From NCBI RefSeq assembly GCF_019112545.1, contig NW_025064884.1, positions 186,001 through 250,000 of the forward strand: a stretch of 64,000 nt of DNA. The letters are read 5' to 3'. Both the position numbers and the translations under genes were made by a program. Position 1 is the stretch's first letter, and each line of letters begins with the position of its first letter. Positions 36,110-46,719 of the stretch are shown in pieces. This DNA comes from Guyanagaster necrorhizus (Eukaryota; Basidiomycota; Agaricomycetes; Agaricales; Physalacriaceae). The notes below the pieces were generated by a model that saw only the letters and a program-made list of their open reading frames with translations, made no database searches and was not told where the DNA came from.

Positions 36110-36477
36110 GTCCTGCTCCCATCCTGGTGAAGTCGATTCGAGATTTTCCGGCAGACCTCGTTGACATGCAACACAAGTCAAGGATCTACGGTACCCATTC
36201 AATCTGAACCCACTTTTCATCATTTGACGGCGAATAACCACGAATCCGATTGTTGTGTACTTGACGGTCTGTATGTAACGAGAGAGATGGAAACTTTCAT
36301 CAGATAGTGTGGATGTATCTATTATTGCATATACAATAAATTCAATTTCTGTACGTGTAAATAAATATCCTGGTTCTCTTGCCAAGATTCCACAATTCCC
36401 ACCTGTGTGTAATATACAACAGAGAAACCTAGCAAGAGTCGCAATATTGGTCAAGCTGTTAGGTGACCGTAAGGTTG

Positions 36478-37167
36478 TTATATTTTGAGCTCCCAGCTAA
36501 CACCACACCCGCACCCACTCCCCTTGGCGTGCGGGTTCTCTGTCACCCTGAAACTGCTTCCAATGAGTTCAGTTGCAAAGTCGATTGTAGAGCCATTAAG
36601 AAGAGTCAGCGAGATAGCATCCACTAGTATATTGGAGGGGAAGATGGAGGGATGGGAGAATAAGCTAGGTAAGAGAATGTCAGACAGACAGGCAGATAAA
36701 AGGAGAATTCGGAAAACCACTAACTAATCATCTGGGGATCGATGTTTTGCCAAGTTCATCTTGTATTGATAACCGTGGCAGCCACCGGATTCCACCGCTA
36801 TTCGAAGGGCAGCTTCTGGATTCCCTTCACGTTTAGCGATTGCGCGCAATTTCTGGAATACATCAGAAGAAATCTTCGACTTGAAGGGGAAGAAATATAC
36901 CTCCGCTGCCCGGTCCGTTATGACAATATGTATATCCTTGTCTGCAGGGAGCTCGATATCTATCTCTTCTTCTTCGAGGTATTCCTTTGATGGTATGAAC
37001 AACAGCTTCGTAGGCTGTGAAGGTGGTTGCTCGGCGAAGGCAGCACGACGACATTTGGTCGAAGAGAAAGAACATGTTGGCATTATAATAGGTGACCTAT
37101 ACGCTGGCGGACGAGCAAGACGACGGGACACGAGCTTGAGGCAGCTAGCGGCAGATCGAAACGACAT
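36478..37167 (-). CDS. ISA2: Mitochondrial iron-sulfur assembly protein Isa2
   Basis: A-type (HesB) scaffold that helps make [4Fe-4S] clusters in mitochondria. ATG 37167 begins MSFRSAASCLKLVSRRLARP, an amphipathic targeting sequence. Two introns give a 195-residue product. Intron 36853-36900 (48 bases, no stop) joins TDRAAE to KLRAIAKREGNPEAAL. The second joins SPDDY to LFSHPSIFPSNILVDAISL. The three cluster-binding cysteines are present: GGCHGYQYKM and the late GSGCGCGVSWE. Ends ELKI (TAA, complement 36478-36480). Head-to-head with SPP2, 112 bases between start codons. Confidence 0.92.
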
Positions 37168-37279
37168 GACGCTTTCCAAGCAAGAACGGTGGCTGTGTAC
37201 ATTCTACATATCGGTATTTGCATGTAATTGGCTGGAGCTTCATCTCTTTTGGGCAATCTGCACTTGGCTCTGCTCCCTC
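37168..37279. promoter_or_regulatory. Shared bidirectional promoter, ISA2/SPP2
   Basis: Only 112 bases separate the ATG codons of ISA2 (-) and SPP2 (+), so both promoters and leaders must overlap. No TATA box is evident. Confidence 0.6.
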
Positions 37280-38560
37280 ATGTCCGTCCAAAAAGTCTCC
37301 TTCACTGTTCGCCGGCCGACGCCCATATCCAGAGCATCGTCTGGCGCAGACTCCGATTCTTCCTTTAAGGTTCCTTCTCTACCACATCATAGACTCGCCC
37401 GTCATCTAAATGACTCGTCTCCTGGTAGCCCGCTGGCTCGCAGTGCCAATTCTTCTCCAAGACCAGTGTCTGGATACTACGACGGGCAGCCGGATTCCAG
37501 TGGCGAAGATGATGAAGAACAGGATGAGCTGGTGACTGCGTTTGATAAATTTGGTGCACAGCGGTGTGTCTCTTCACCATTCGTACCATTGCAGACGTGT
37601 AAACTGACATTAGTCTGCTTTCACAGATCCAATAAGCCCAAGAAAGTTCATCAAGGACCACTCATTATACCGGCCCTACAGAACAAAGACTGGCGGGAGC
37701 TCGCTCGCAAGCGGCGTAGCGCAAATCAATATGTGCCTACCTCTGGCCAAGCATGCACAGGCGCCGATGGCAGTGTTGGTGGCCTGGGGACCAGAGATAT
37801 CATAAATTCTGGCCCCGTGCTATCTGGACTGCAGATGAGAAAGAAGGTGGTCAAAGCTGAACAAGATGTCTTCCGGGAAATGGAAGCTCAGATGGAGGAC
37901 GTCAAAATGGAAGAGACAGAGGACCAGAAAGCGTTGCGCGCTATCCTCTCTGGAGACACCGAAGGAATAGATGGTTCCCATATCGACATTATCTCGACTC
38001 CCGTATCAGAAGACGATGCCTATAAGCAGGATATCGATGAGCTCCCGGACTCTGCCACTCTTGCCGACTACAACAGGGTACCCGTCTCCCAATTTGGAGC
38101 GGCAATGTTGAGAGGTATGGGATGGAAGGAGGGCACAGCAGCAACGAGGAAAGGAGGGAAAGGTATGGTGGAACCTTATTTGCCGGAGGCTCGCCCTGCA
38201 CTTCTAGGCATCGGCGCAAAGGAGCAGGAGGTCTATGATGATGGATCAGGAAAAAAGAGAGGCAACAACCGTCCGGACCGCAGATATGTCCCCGTCGTGA
38301 AGATGTCCAAGGACGGAAATGGCGAGAAGCGAAGAGACCGCTCGGTGTCGCCCCGGCGAGGCTACGATTCGTCAAGGTCATCGAGAAGAAATTCTCCAGA
38401 CCGGTACGATGACAACCGGAACAGCAAATCGAGTCGGCGGGACGATGAGTATGACCGTGAGAGCAGCAGACGAAGAGACAGGGAGCGGAACCGCGACTAT
38501 GAGAGAGGGGAACGACGACGGGATGATAGAGATAGAGACAGACGGCGCGAGCGTTCTTAG
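37280..38560 (+). CDS. SPP2: G-patch splicing factor Spp2 (GPKOW-like)
   Basis: Activates the DEAH helicase Prp2 in the spliceosome. ATG 37280 begins MSVQKVSFTVRRPTPISR, the conserved N-terminus of Spp2. A segment GPLIIPALQNKDWRELARKR follows after intron 37564-37626 (63 bases, no in-frame stop). The G-patch-type Prp2-binding core reads VPVSQFGAAMLRGMGWKEGT, then PALLGIGAKEQE. The tail is rich in RD, RS and RE dipeptides, ending RDRRRERS at TAG 38558-38560. 405 residues after splicing. Confidence is high from the core motif and the basic tail. Confidence 0.9.
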   Translation: MSVQKVSFTVRRPTPISRASSGADSDSSFKVPSLPHHRLARHLNDSSPGSPLARSANSSPRPVSGYYDGQPDSSGEDDEEQDELVTAFDKFGAQRCVSSPFVPLQTCKLTLVCFHRSNKPKKVHQGPLIIPALQNKDWRELARKRRSANQYVPTSGQACTGADGSVGGLGTRDIINSGPVLSGLQMRKKVVKAEQDVFREMEAQMEDVKMEETEDQKALRAILSGDTEGIDGSHIDIISTPVSEDDAYKQDIDELPDSATLADYNRVPVSQFGAAMLRGMGWKEGTAATRKGGKGMVEPYLPEARPALLGIGAKEQEVYDDGSGKKRGNNRPDRRYVPVVKMSKDGNGEKRRDRSVSPRRGYDSSRSSRRNSPDRYDDNRNSKSSRRDDEYDRESSRRRDRERNRDYERGERRRDDRDRDRRRERS

Positions 38561-38798
38561 GAACATGGTTGGCAGGTGATGGTCCTTTGCTATGTATCAT
38601 TATCTACGCATGTGTACTATCCTTTAACACAACTCTGAAAATTTTCAGTCCATAATCAGTGTTCGCCGCCAATACCCGGAAGACCGGACCGCATCTCTAC
38701 CATGAACAGTCATCCTGAGGCGAATTCGCGTCATCGCCCCGTGTCTCCATTGATACCCGTGAGATTTCAACAGACTCTATCTCCCCATTTCACCAAAC

Positions 38799-40947
38799 AT
38801 GACAGGCAAGTCGTTGCAGGATGCTCGTCGCGACTACGGGACCATTAATCGGTCAACCGCAGACAATGCAAAGCCTGTGGAAGAGAACAGGCAGCGACTT
38901 CATCGTGAACTGTCAGCAAGACAGGTTCAGATGATTGCAATTGCTGGAACGATTGGAACGGGTCTCTTCTTAGGCAAGTGGGTCACTCTCATTTTGTTCA
39001 TTGCATTGAGCTCTGCAGGAACCGGACGGTCTCTGGCACAAGGTGGCCCAGCAAGTATCCTGATATGCTACGGTATAATCGGATTCATCGTCTACGTGAC
39101 TCTCCTCTTGCTCGGAGAGATGGCAACCCAGTATCCCATTGCCGGATCATTCAACACATATGCAACCAGATTCGTTTCTCCGGCTTATGGATTTGCTCTC
39201 TCTTGGAACTACTGGTTCAATGATGCGGTCTCTGTTGCGTCCGACTTGACTGCCGCACAATTAGTGCTCGAATACTGGACAGACTGGCACACGTGGGTCA
39301 TCAGCCTTTTATTCTGGGTGTTCCTTGTGGCCGTCAATTCCGCCCATGTTCGGACATATGGAGAGTTGGGTACGTGTCCCGTGGCGTATATGTACTGTTT
39401 ACAAACCGTCGTCCTAGAGTATTGGTTGTCATCACTCAAAGTCATGACCGTCGTTGTATTCATTATCCTTGGCATTTTGGTCAACATTGGCGTCAACGAA
39501 GATCACAGGTACATCGGATCTAGTAATTGGAGAATCACTGGCGCCCCTTTTGTAGGGGGCTTTGGAGGGTTTGCAAAGGTATTTGTGACAGCCAGCTTTG
39601 CTTGTAAGCGATACATTCCTGCTGTTCGACCATAAAGATAACAAGCTCAATCTAGATGGCGGGACTGAAAGCTTGGGAATAACCGCTGGAGAGACGAAGA
39701 ATCCTTCCAAGAATATGCCCAAGGTTGTAAAATTCGTGTTTTGGCGGTTGGTCCTCCGTACGTCCGAAGGGAAATGCACTGACAACCCCGTGAAGGATAT
39801 TGCTTTTCTATATTTTGAGCGTATTCCTCATTGGCTTAAACAGTTAGTGAAATACTTCGGTCACATTTCGTATATTGACTGGATTATGCAGTTCCTTGGG
39901 ACTATCCGAATCTGTCGAACAAGACAACGACAACCTCACCTTTTACGATTGTGTTCCAATATGCTGGCTCCAGTATGTTTTACGTTATCCCACGTGTCTC
40001 GTTCTGACTCCATGATCAGAGGTGGCTGCATCATTCATGAATACCGTGATACTTTCTTCTGTTCTCTCAGCTGGAAATCATGCACTGTTTGCCGGAAGCA
40101 GAGTTCTTTATGGTACGGTTTCAACGTTTCGTCGGCTATAGACACCTAATGAATTCGGTGTCCTGAATAGGGCTTTCTGTAACTGTACCTCCCCAAGCGC
40201 CTAAGATCTTTTCCTGGACGACTCATAGAGGAGTGCCTATACCAGCTCTGATTCTCACCAGTAGCATAAGCATTCTATGCTTTGGCAGTAGTTTTATTGG
40301 TAGTGGTCAGTTGTGGGGATGGCTTCAGAACATCGTTGGTGTGTCCAACCAGGTATGGGTTTCTTTCGGCGGTAGCGACTGGCATTGAAATCATCATAGA
40401 TCGCTTGGCTATCCATAGGTCTCGCTAGCTGGAGATTTCGAAAGGCTTGGATGCGCCAAGGGCGTTCGCTGGACGAACTCAAGTTCCGGCCGGCATGGAC
40501 ATGGCCATGGGGTCCACCTTTCGTTGTACGTGTCCCCCTCTATTCTTTGCTGCCAGTAATATCTAAGTGTGGCCAGGTTATCACGGTGACCTCGCTCATC
40601 CTTAGTGAGTTCTATCCTCCTTTTGAATGACTTTCATATGAACGACATTCGCAGTTCAAGGATGGTCGTCGATAATTCCGACCTTCAGTATAGTGGATTT
40701 CGTTTCTCTGTATATTGAGATTCCTATTATGGTTGGCATGTACTTGGCATGGCTCACTTTCAGTCATCGTAACGCCACGAAGACTGCTGCTGAGACGCGA
40801 TCACCGACAAAGGCATTTCCTTGGTCTGACATTGTTGATATGAATACGGTCGATCTTACCACTGATGAGTACGTGGAACGACTGGCAGAGAGTGCAGAGG
40901 CAGAGTGCCAAACGATCCTACGACGGTTGTATTACTGGTTTGCATGA
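38799..40947 (+). CDS. Amino-acid permease (AAP/YAT family)
   Basis: A proton-coupled amino-acid importer of the plasma membrane with twelve helices, about 560 residues. ATG 38799 begins MTGKSLQDARRDYGTIN. The first helix GTIGTGLFLG joins TGRSLAQGGPASI across intron 38974-39018, which needs a GC donor (GCAAGT). Further conserved parts are LLLGEMATQYPIAGSFNTYA, FALSWNYWFNDAV, YGGTESLGITAGETKNP, IPWDYPNLSNKTTTTSPFTI, SAGNHALFAGSRVLY and GQLWGWLQNIVGVSNQIAWL. Ends LRRLYYWFA (TGA 40945-40947). Around ten introns. The substrate cannot be told from sequence. Confidence 0.92.
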
Positions 40948-41484
40948 CTTTACCCTTGCGATAATGTACTATACCATGTTTTTATATACTATACATCCGT
41001 GCAACCTCTACCACGCTCACGCTTGCTCTATAGTGTCACGACATTCTGGTTGAATAGCAGTCGCCCATCACCGATCCTAATTAAGACAGGTTTTGGAATT
41101 GCGCAAACAAGTAAGCGCACCACTCTCGCTTTGATTGATGTCTTTCAATTCGCCGCAAGCATTAGGCTTCGAGTACAAAAAGAGAGCAAGCATAATAGCT
41201 GCCGAGAATTATCTGGCGAAGTTGCGCCTGCGTAGACATACGAGCATTAAGAAACGTGCTGGCTACCAGACCAACAAAACTTGAACAATACTTCCATAGT
41301 TATTATGCAGTCGAAAGGGAATGCCAGAATCCGAAAAGCACCCATAAAAGATTGTCAGGAAGCGTGTGCGTAGGAAGGAATAACTAGGAAGTTTTTAATT
41401 TCGATGAGGGAAAGATATCAGAATCAACAACGCCGATTGGATACTGGCTTAGATACTTTGAACAAAAGCATAGACAGAGAACGC
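40948..41484. other. Convergent intergenic region
   Basis: About 540 bases between the permease stop and the stop of the Tra2-like gene. No gene-like open stretch; presumably both 3' untranslated regions. Confidence 0.5.
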
Positions 41485-42616
41485 TTAATATCTTCGGTCA
41501 TCGTACCTTCCGCGGTCACGGTCATAATCCCTATCCCGGTCCCGGCCACCATATCTCTCTCGGTCGTACCTGTCGCCTCTGTCATAGTCGCGGCGGTAAT
41601 CGTCATACCGCCCGCGCCTGTCACGTCTGTCATAATCGTAATCCCTAGCGTACCGACTGTCATAGGGTCGAGGGTCATACGGGCGATCCGCAGTGTAGCC
41701 ACCTGATGCATCATTAGAATATGTTTATTTTTTATGGGCAAGACACCGACCTCGATCACCGCCACGCTTACCAGGACCGTAGTACTTTCCTGGAGTGGGG
41801 GTACGTGCACGACCACGGCGAGCCTATATTTCATGTCAGTGCTAAACACCGGTGTAACCGAAAAGAGGTGCACCTTCTCGATAGTCAACATTTTCCCCAT
41901 CAGCTCCGTCCCGCTCAACGCAGTGATAGCTGCTTCCGCCTCTTCAGAAGTCTCCATTGTAACAAAACCAAAGCCTCGGGACTCTCGAGTATGAGGATCA
42001 TACATTACAGAGGCCTTCTTGACCTACAACCCAAGTCAGGACGAGCAGTGATAACAACGTGGCTGATACACACCCTGCCAATTTTTGCAAACGCAGTCTC
42101 GAGTTCTCTCACATCCACTTTGAGACTCAATCCCGCAACATGAAGATTGTTGCCTGGATTTTGGCCTCCATCAGAGCGACTGCGGGCCAAAATGTTAATA
42201 GTGCTATACGCCACTCCCATTCAAACTTACCCACGGCCAGGACTTCGGCTGCGACTTCTTCGAGGAGCATCTCCACTCCTTTCAGCTGGGTAATCGTCCC
42301 CAGAACCTGTTCCATTGGCCATAGTCACATCAGTGGAGGGAATGTTGATTGCAGGTTGTGCTGGAGCAATATCTTGAGACTGCCAGGCTGAGAGAACAAA
42401 AGGGTGACAAAAAGCAGAAAAGTTAGGGATGGTCGATTATCTCATGGCGGTAAGAGTACTGAAGAGCGAAATGGAAAAGGTATGTCGCTTGTTCGCCTTT
42501 GTTTCGCCAGCAAGAGACAGAGAGAAACGTTGCTGTCGCTAGCAGGAATGGCGACAGTTAAGGCGGAATAGAGAGTTCGTCGTCGTTTGTGATGCTGAAG
42601 ACGTACCGTCATCCAT
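41485..42616 (-). CDS. Tra2-like RNA-binding protein (RRM + RS/RD-rich tail)
   Basis: A splicing regulator with one RRM, likely nuclear. ATG 42616 encodes MDD, then a 219-base intron (42388-42606), unusually long here, leads to AWQSQDIAPAQPAINIPSTD. A short RS segment (RRSRSRSPGRGRS) precedes the RRM: RNP2 NNLHVAGLSL, VRELETAFAKIGRVKKASV, RNP1 RGFGFVTM, ALSGTELMGKMLTIEKARRG. The tail has RTPTPGKYYGPGKRGG and a long Arg/Asp/Tyr repeat ending YDDRRY (TAA complement 41485-41487). The RRM and the RTPTPG segment after it are typical of Tra2. A second start at the ATG of MANGTG (about 42,325) would avoid the long intron. Confidence 0.82.
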
Positions 42617-42723
42617 GTTTGAATCGTCTTGGAGGTTGTCGTGAGTGTTGTAGAGGTCGTGGAGGGTTAAGTAAAGCTCCAACTTTGTTTGGCAACGGCT
42701 TGGCAAGACTGTTACGTTCCGTC
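42617..42723. promoter_or_regulatory. Shared bidirectional promoter, Tra2-like/5-alpha-reductase
   Basis: 107 bases separate the opposite start codons at 42616 and 42724, so the genes share their promoter space. No specific element recognised. Confidence 0.5.
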
Positions 42724-43728
42724 ATGCAACTTTTATACGATGGTGAGGTTCGCGAACTCTGCATTCGTCCCATCTCTAATTCTTTTGGTTCACAGCATGC
42801 AGAAAATGGTTCACAATCGGCAGTCTTGCAGTCTTTCCAGTGACTTTCCTCGTCAATGCACCGTTCGGCCGTTTTGCTGAGAATGCTACCATCAATACCG
42901 TCAGATTAGACGGTACGTTACTTTTTTTGTCCTTCTCTGTGAACTTATTTTGTAAGTCTTGTAGGAGTAAGATCCTGGATTGTCATGGAAATCGTGTCTC
43001 CCATATGTTTCGCATACTCCTACTACAAGTCACCTTTGGGGTTGAAGGCCGGTTTCACAGTTCAACAGCATGTCCTCGCCGGTCTCTTTCTGATTCATTA
43101 TCTCAACCGCGCCATTCTATCTCCTCTCCGTACGCCTTCGCGGTCCAAATCTGATATCGTTGTGCCGCTATTAGGCATCACTTTCAACCTCCTCAACGGC
43201 TCTCTGATGGGTGTCTACCTATCCTCCCACACGGCGCGCATCTTCCTTTCAAATGCGTTTTCAAAGCCTATCTTCTATGTAGGAATCTTCTTGTGGGTCA
43301 TAGGCTTCGCTGGAAACATCGTTCATGACGAAATCCTTCTCAACATCCGACGGAAGGCCAAGAACAAAGGGAAGGCGTCATCCCATAGTTCAAAGCCTGG
43401 CGAATACTACGCTATTCCTTACGGATTGTTATATGAATATGTTTCCTTTCCGAATTATTTCTGCGAATGGGTAGAGTGGTTTGGATTTGCATTGGCTGCC
43501 TCTCCGTTTCCAACCGTAACCTTGGCCTCATTCTCTTTGCAATCCCTCTCCACGAATTTCTCTTCTGCATCCCAGTTCGCGCCAACATTAACCCCTCCGT
43601 GGATTTTTTTGATCGTCGAATTCGTCTTGATGTTTCCTCGAGCTTATAAGGGACACTTGTGGTATAGGCAAAAATTTGCCGAATCGTTTCCCCAGGAGAG
43701 AAAGATTGTTGTGCCATTTTTGCTTTAA
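42724..43728 (+). CDS. Steroid 5-alpha-reductase family membrane protein
   Basis: An NADPH-dependent reductase family (PF02544) acting on steroid-like or polyprenol lipids in the ER; the substrate here is unknown. ATG 42724 begins MQLLYDACRKWFTIGSLAVF after intron 42743-42795. Then VNAPFGRFAENATINTVRLD, GVRSWIVMEIVSPICFAYSY, GLFLIHYLNRAILSPLR, and the cofactor-site region GEYYAIPYGLLYEYVSFPNY. Late segments are FCEWVEWFGFALAASPF and PPWIFLIVEFVLMFPRAYKG, ending ERKIVVPFLL (TAA 43726-43728). Intron 43516-43575 (60 bases, no stop) can be read through. Spliced length is 279 residues, normal for SRD5A/DET2. Confidence 0.88.
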
Positions 43729-43815
43729 ATGATTCTCATGACTTCACTTCGTTGAGGATCGAGTTCTTGCTTCGATACCACGGTTGTGTATCATATACAA
43801 TTCATGTTCCTGTCA

Positions 43816-46719
43816 CTACACAAGACTTTCTCCCCTGGTTGTAAATGTATTTGAAGTTTTAACATCAGCACCTTCCGATTCCATCTGTCTTCCAATTCTC
43901 GCCAAGGCATAAAACATAGCCAACCCAGTCTGATCGCGATTCTTCCCAACCACTAATCCTTGTGCTACATGCATTGGTGTCAGCAACCTTCGTCTGCTTG
44001 GGCTTCGGTGCTGAAAACGAGATGAAATATCCAGACCTCCTAACACTAACTTCGTGATGAAGCATTCAGCAACCAAGGCAAGAACGCCATAAGGAGCGAA
44101 CGCCTGTGTTACCTCGGACGCATCGCGACCGACGGTGTCGATAGGAAAGATCGATGAACTGCCTTCGTTAGATAGAAAAGCTGGCAGGTTCAAAACGCGT
44201 ATGACCTCCTTGATGGAGAGAAGCAAATTTGGGTTAGACGCTTGGACGATCTGAGCATTGCTCCAATTTCGCTCATCATGTGTGCCAGTGGGACAGCTGA
44301 GAGAAAGCGTCTGGGGAGTAGCCAGGATTTTGTGCAGGTTGATAAGGGGCATTCTGGATATTTGCCATTCACTCGGGATTATATTGCAGGCAAAAGAGTC
44401 GCCACCACTTTTGTTATTGCTATGAACGCGAGAAACCAGTCCACAGCAGGTGCACCATCGTTCTGCGTGGAGCCTCTCAGTGGCCTGTGGCTGTTGTTTG
44501 GCTGCTAAAGGTGATTTAGTCCTTAGGAAGAGGCCCTCTGCCTCCAGCCAACAGAAGACATCCGCTGTCGATAATCTATCGAGTTCGAGTTCCCTATGAG
44601 TCTCTTTCACTACCTCAGTGTAGGCCTCTCGGATGGCAGAGGCACGACCCCACTACGGCGAAGGCATAGTCAGAAGCGCTCAGAAGGTCTTGAAACACTC
44701 ACCTCAATCGCCTTGCGTCGACCCAGAACCAATTCGTGGAATTCGTCAGAAGAAGCGACGAGGGTGTAAGGAACCGTAGGCGGTGCTACTCCTCGCTTTG
44801 GTATCACGCCTACGAAGCTATGAGATAATGAGAACTAAACAGGAAAACGTTTTTACCTTCCAATGTCACAGGAAAATTAGGCAGTAGTTCTCGGAGAACC
44901 ATCGGATAACCAAGTTCAGCAGAAGGCGCTGTTTTTGGCAGCTTTGCTGTCTCGCTGATGTTCTTGGAGGAAGTCGAGGGATGATCCACGATAGCCATAC
45001 TGATCAGATTGCCCGGGATGGAGAAATCTGTTGGATCGACACTAATTTCTTGCTGCCAATGTTCCTTGTCATCAACTGCGACGTAGTTGGTCTTCGCAGG
45101 CAAAAATACAGTTTCCTTGTCAAGCTCGATATCAACGACTTGTTGTTCTCCCTCTACCGGTAGTTTGGAAGATCGCGCAGATGCGAGCTGATAGATGTGA
45201 TCAGTACATGAAAGAGAGCCGGAGGGGCCGAAAAAGAGACTGACATCGACCCAGTGTTCCAGGATGAACTTCTGGCCTTCTGGATCCTGTCCTCGAGCAT
45301 GACTAAAGAGCAGTTCAACTCTCGCCAAGAAAGGTCTGGCAGCTACACCCATGACGACGAAGGGCGGTTGAGCAACAATTAAAGGAGAGAAAGTATGACA
45401 GTCGGATAGGGAGGTCACAGTGATGCGGCTCAATATAGTCGTGATATCAATACTCTAGAGAGTTGTCAGTACAATCTAGATACAGAGTAGTATGGAACGC
45501 ACGTATGAGGGCGCTTGGACAGATAGCATCCATTTATGTGTATATGTGGCTTCCTCTGGTCGCATCCCTGTGTGTATGTCAACGAAGAACGAGGGAACAC
45601 CAGGAAAAGAACGCGAACCAGCGGGAAGATGTAAACTACGGTCCATAACGATGACGCGAGCGGTAATATGGAACCTACTAGAGCTTGGTTGCACACCGAG
45701 AATTGACAATCGACCAACGGATTCAGGCACAAAGACCTTTGCTTCGTGGACAGTTGTGGGAGCGTGAACAGTTTCCTCCCTGGGAGGTTCTAGTTTCGCC
45801 GAACTTGTATGTATCCTGGGCATGTGCCACCTGAGACGCTTGTTGGCAAGACCATCGATATCAACGTCTTCATCTTCATTCCTAGCACGTATTTCCCTTC
45901 TCTTGACCTCTTTTCCTAGAACAGATGCCAGTGCGAAGGTCTCAGCGTGAACACCCAATGTCTGGCGAATATGGTTAGTGACCTCCGGGTCTGGAACGGG
46001 CTCGTCAACATCCATGGTATCTAGCAGTAGCAAGGGCGAAGGCTCTTCCACCGCTCTCTCGAATAACCCTCGTACGCCAAGAAGAGTGAGGGTCACTTCC
46101 ACTCCGTCACTCAGATCAAGATCATTCCGCGGAACGGAGCAAGCGCGAACGCAGTCATCATGGTTGCCCCATTCCAGCCGGTGAGCGATTCGAGCGTGAT
46201 TATACAGGCCTTGGATTGACGAGAACTGCGTCCGCTGGCACTCCGGACACGTCAAGATGTTGGTTTGATTGTCGGTGCGAATGTAAAGAAATCTGGAATT
46301 TTGTCGAGAACGCGTTGCTCTGCTTTCTCGTGGGAGCGGACGATTCTTGCGACCAGGAGGTACAGCCGTTGGAATAAGGGAGGCAAATGATGCTTTGTGA
46401 ATCGTTTCATGGTCCAAAAACAATTTCGAAGGTTCTTCAATCGCAGAAAGGGCATCTAAAGCCGCCATCTTAAACGTTGCAGAATCATTTCCAAGGCTTC
46501 CTCCTGATAGGTATTTAGACTTTATAGCAGCAACGAAAAATTTTTACCTTTGGAAAGAGATCCTTGCAGTAATGTTGCCCATGTAATTCTTGACTCCACC
46601 GTTTGCGTAAGTCGATTCCTGAGGTCAATTTCTAGCTGGATTTCCGGCAAAAGGATCTCCCGTAAGTGTTGCTCATCCACCTCGTTGCCTTCTAGCGTTT
46701 GAATGTTCTCTGAAAACAT
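43816..46719 (-). CDS. YEATS2-like chromatin protein
   Basis: ATG 46719 begins MFSENIQTLEGNEVDEQH; an N-terminal helical segment precedes a zinc-finger-like part (LTCPECQRTQFSSIQGLYNH, then HRLEW). The YEATS fold, which reads acylated histone lysine, follows about bases 45750-45200: KVFVPESVGRLSILGVQ, ITARVIVMDRSL, THKWMLSVQAPSY, and after an intron ITVTSLSDCHTFSPLIV, EGQKFILEHWVDVSLFFGPS. A CCGLV Cys cluster comes later. The C-terminal YGVLALVAECFITKLVLGGL with RRRLLTPMHVAQGL resembles a histone fold. Roughly 890 residues; stop TAG (complement 43816-43818). YEATS plus a C-terminal histone-fold-like end recalls YEATS2 of ATAC. The 87-base gap to the convergent reductase is very tight. Confidence 0.8.

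Noticed and set aside
41424..42005. Met/Thr-rich minus-strand frame in the 41.4-42.0 kb region
   Set aside because: It is the wrong frame of the Arg/Asp-rich tail of the Tra2-like protein; the correct frame gives the RRM and RD repeats.
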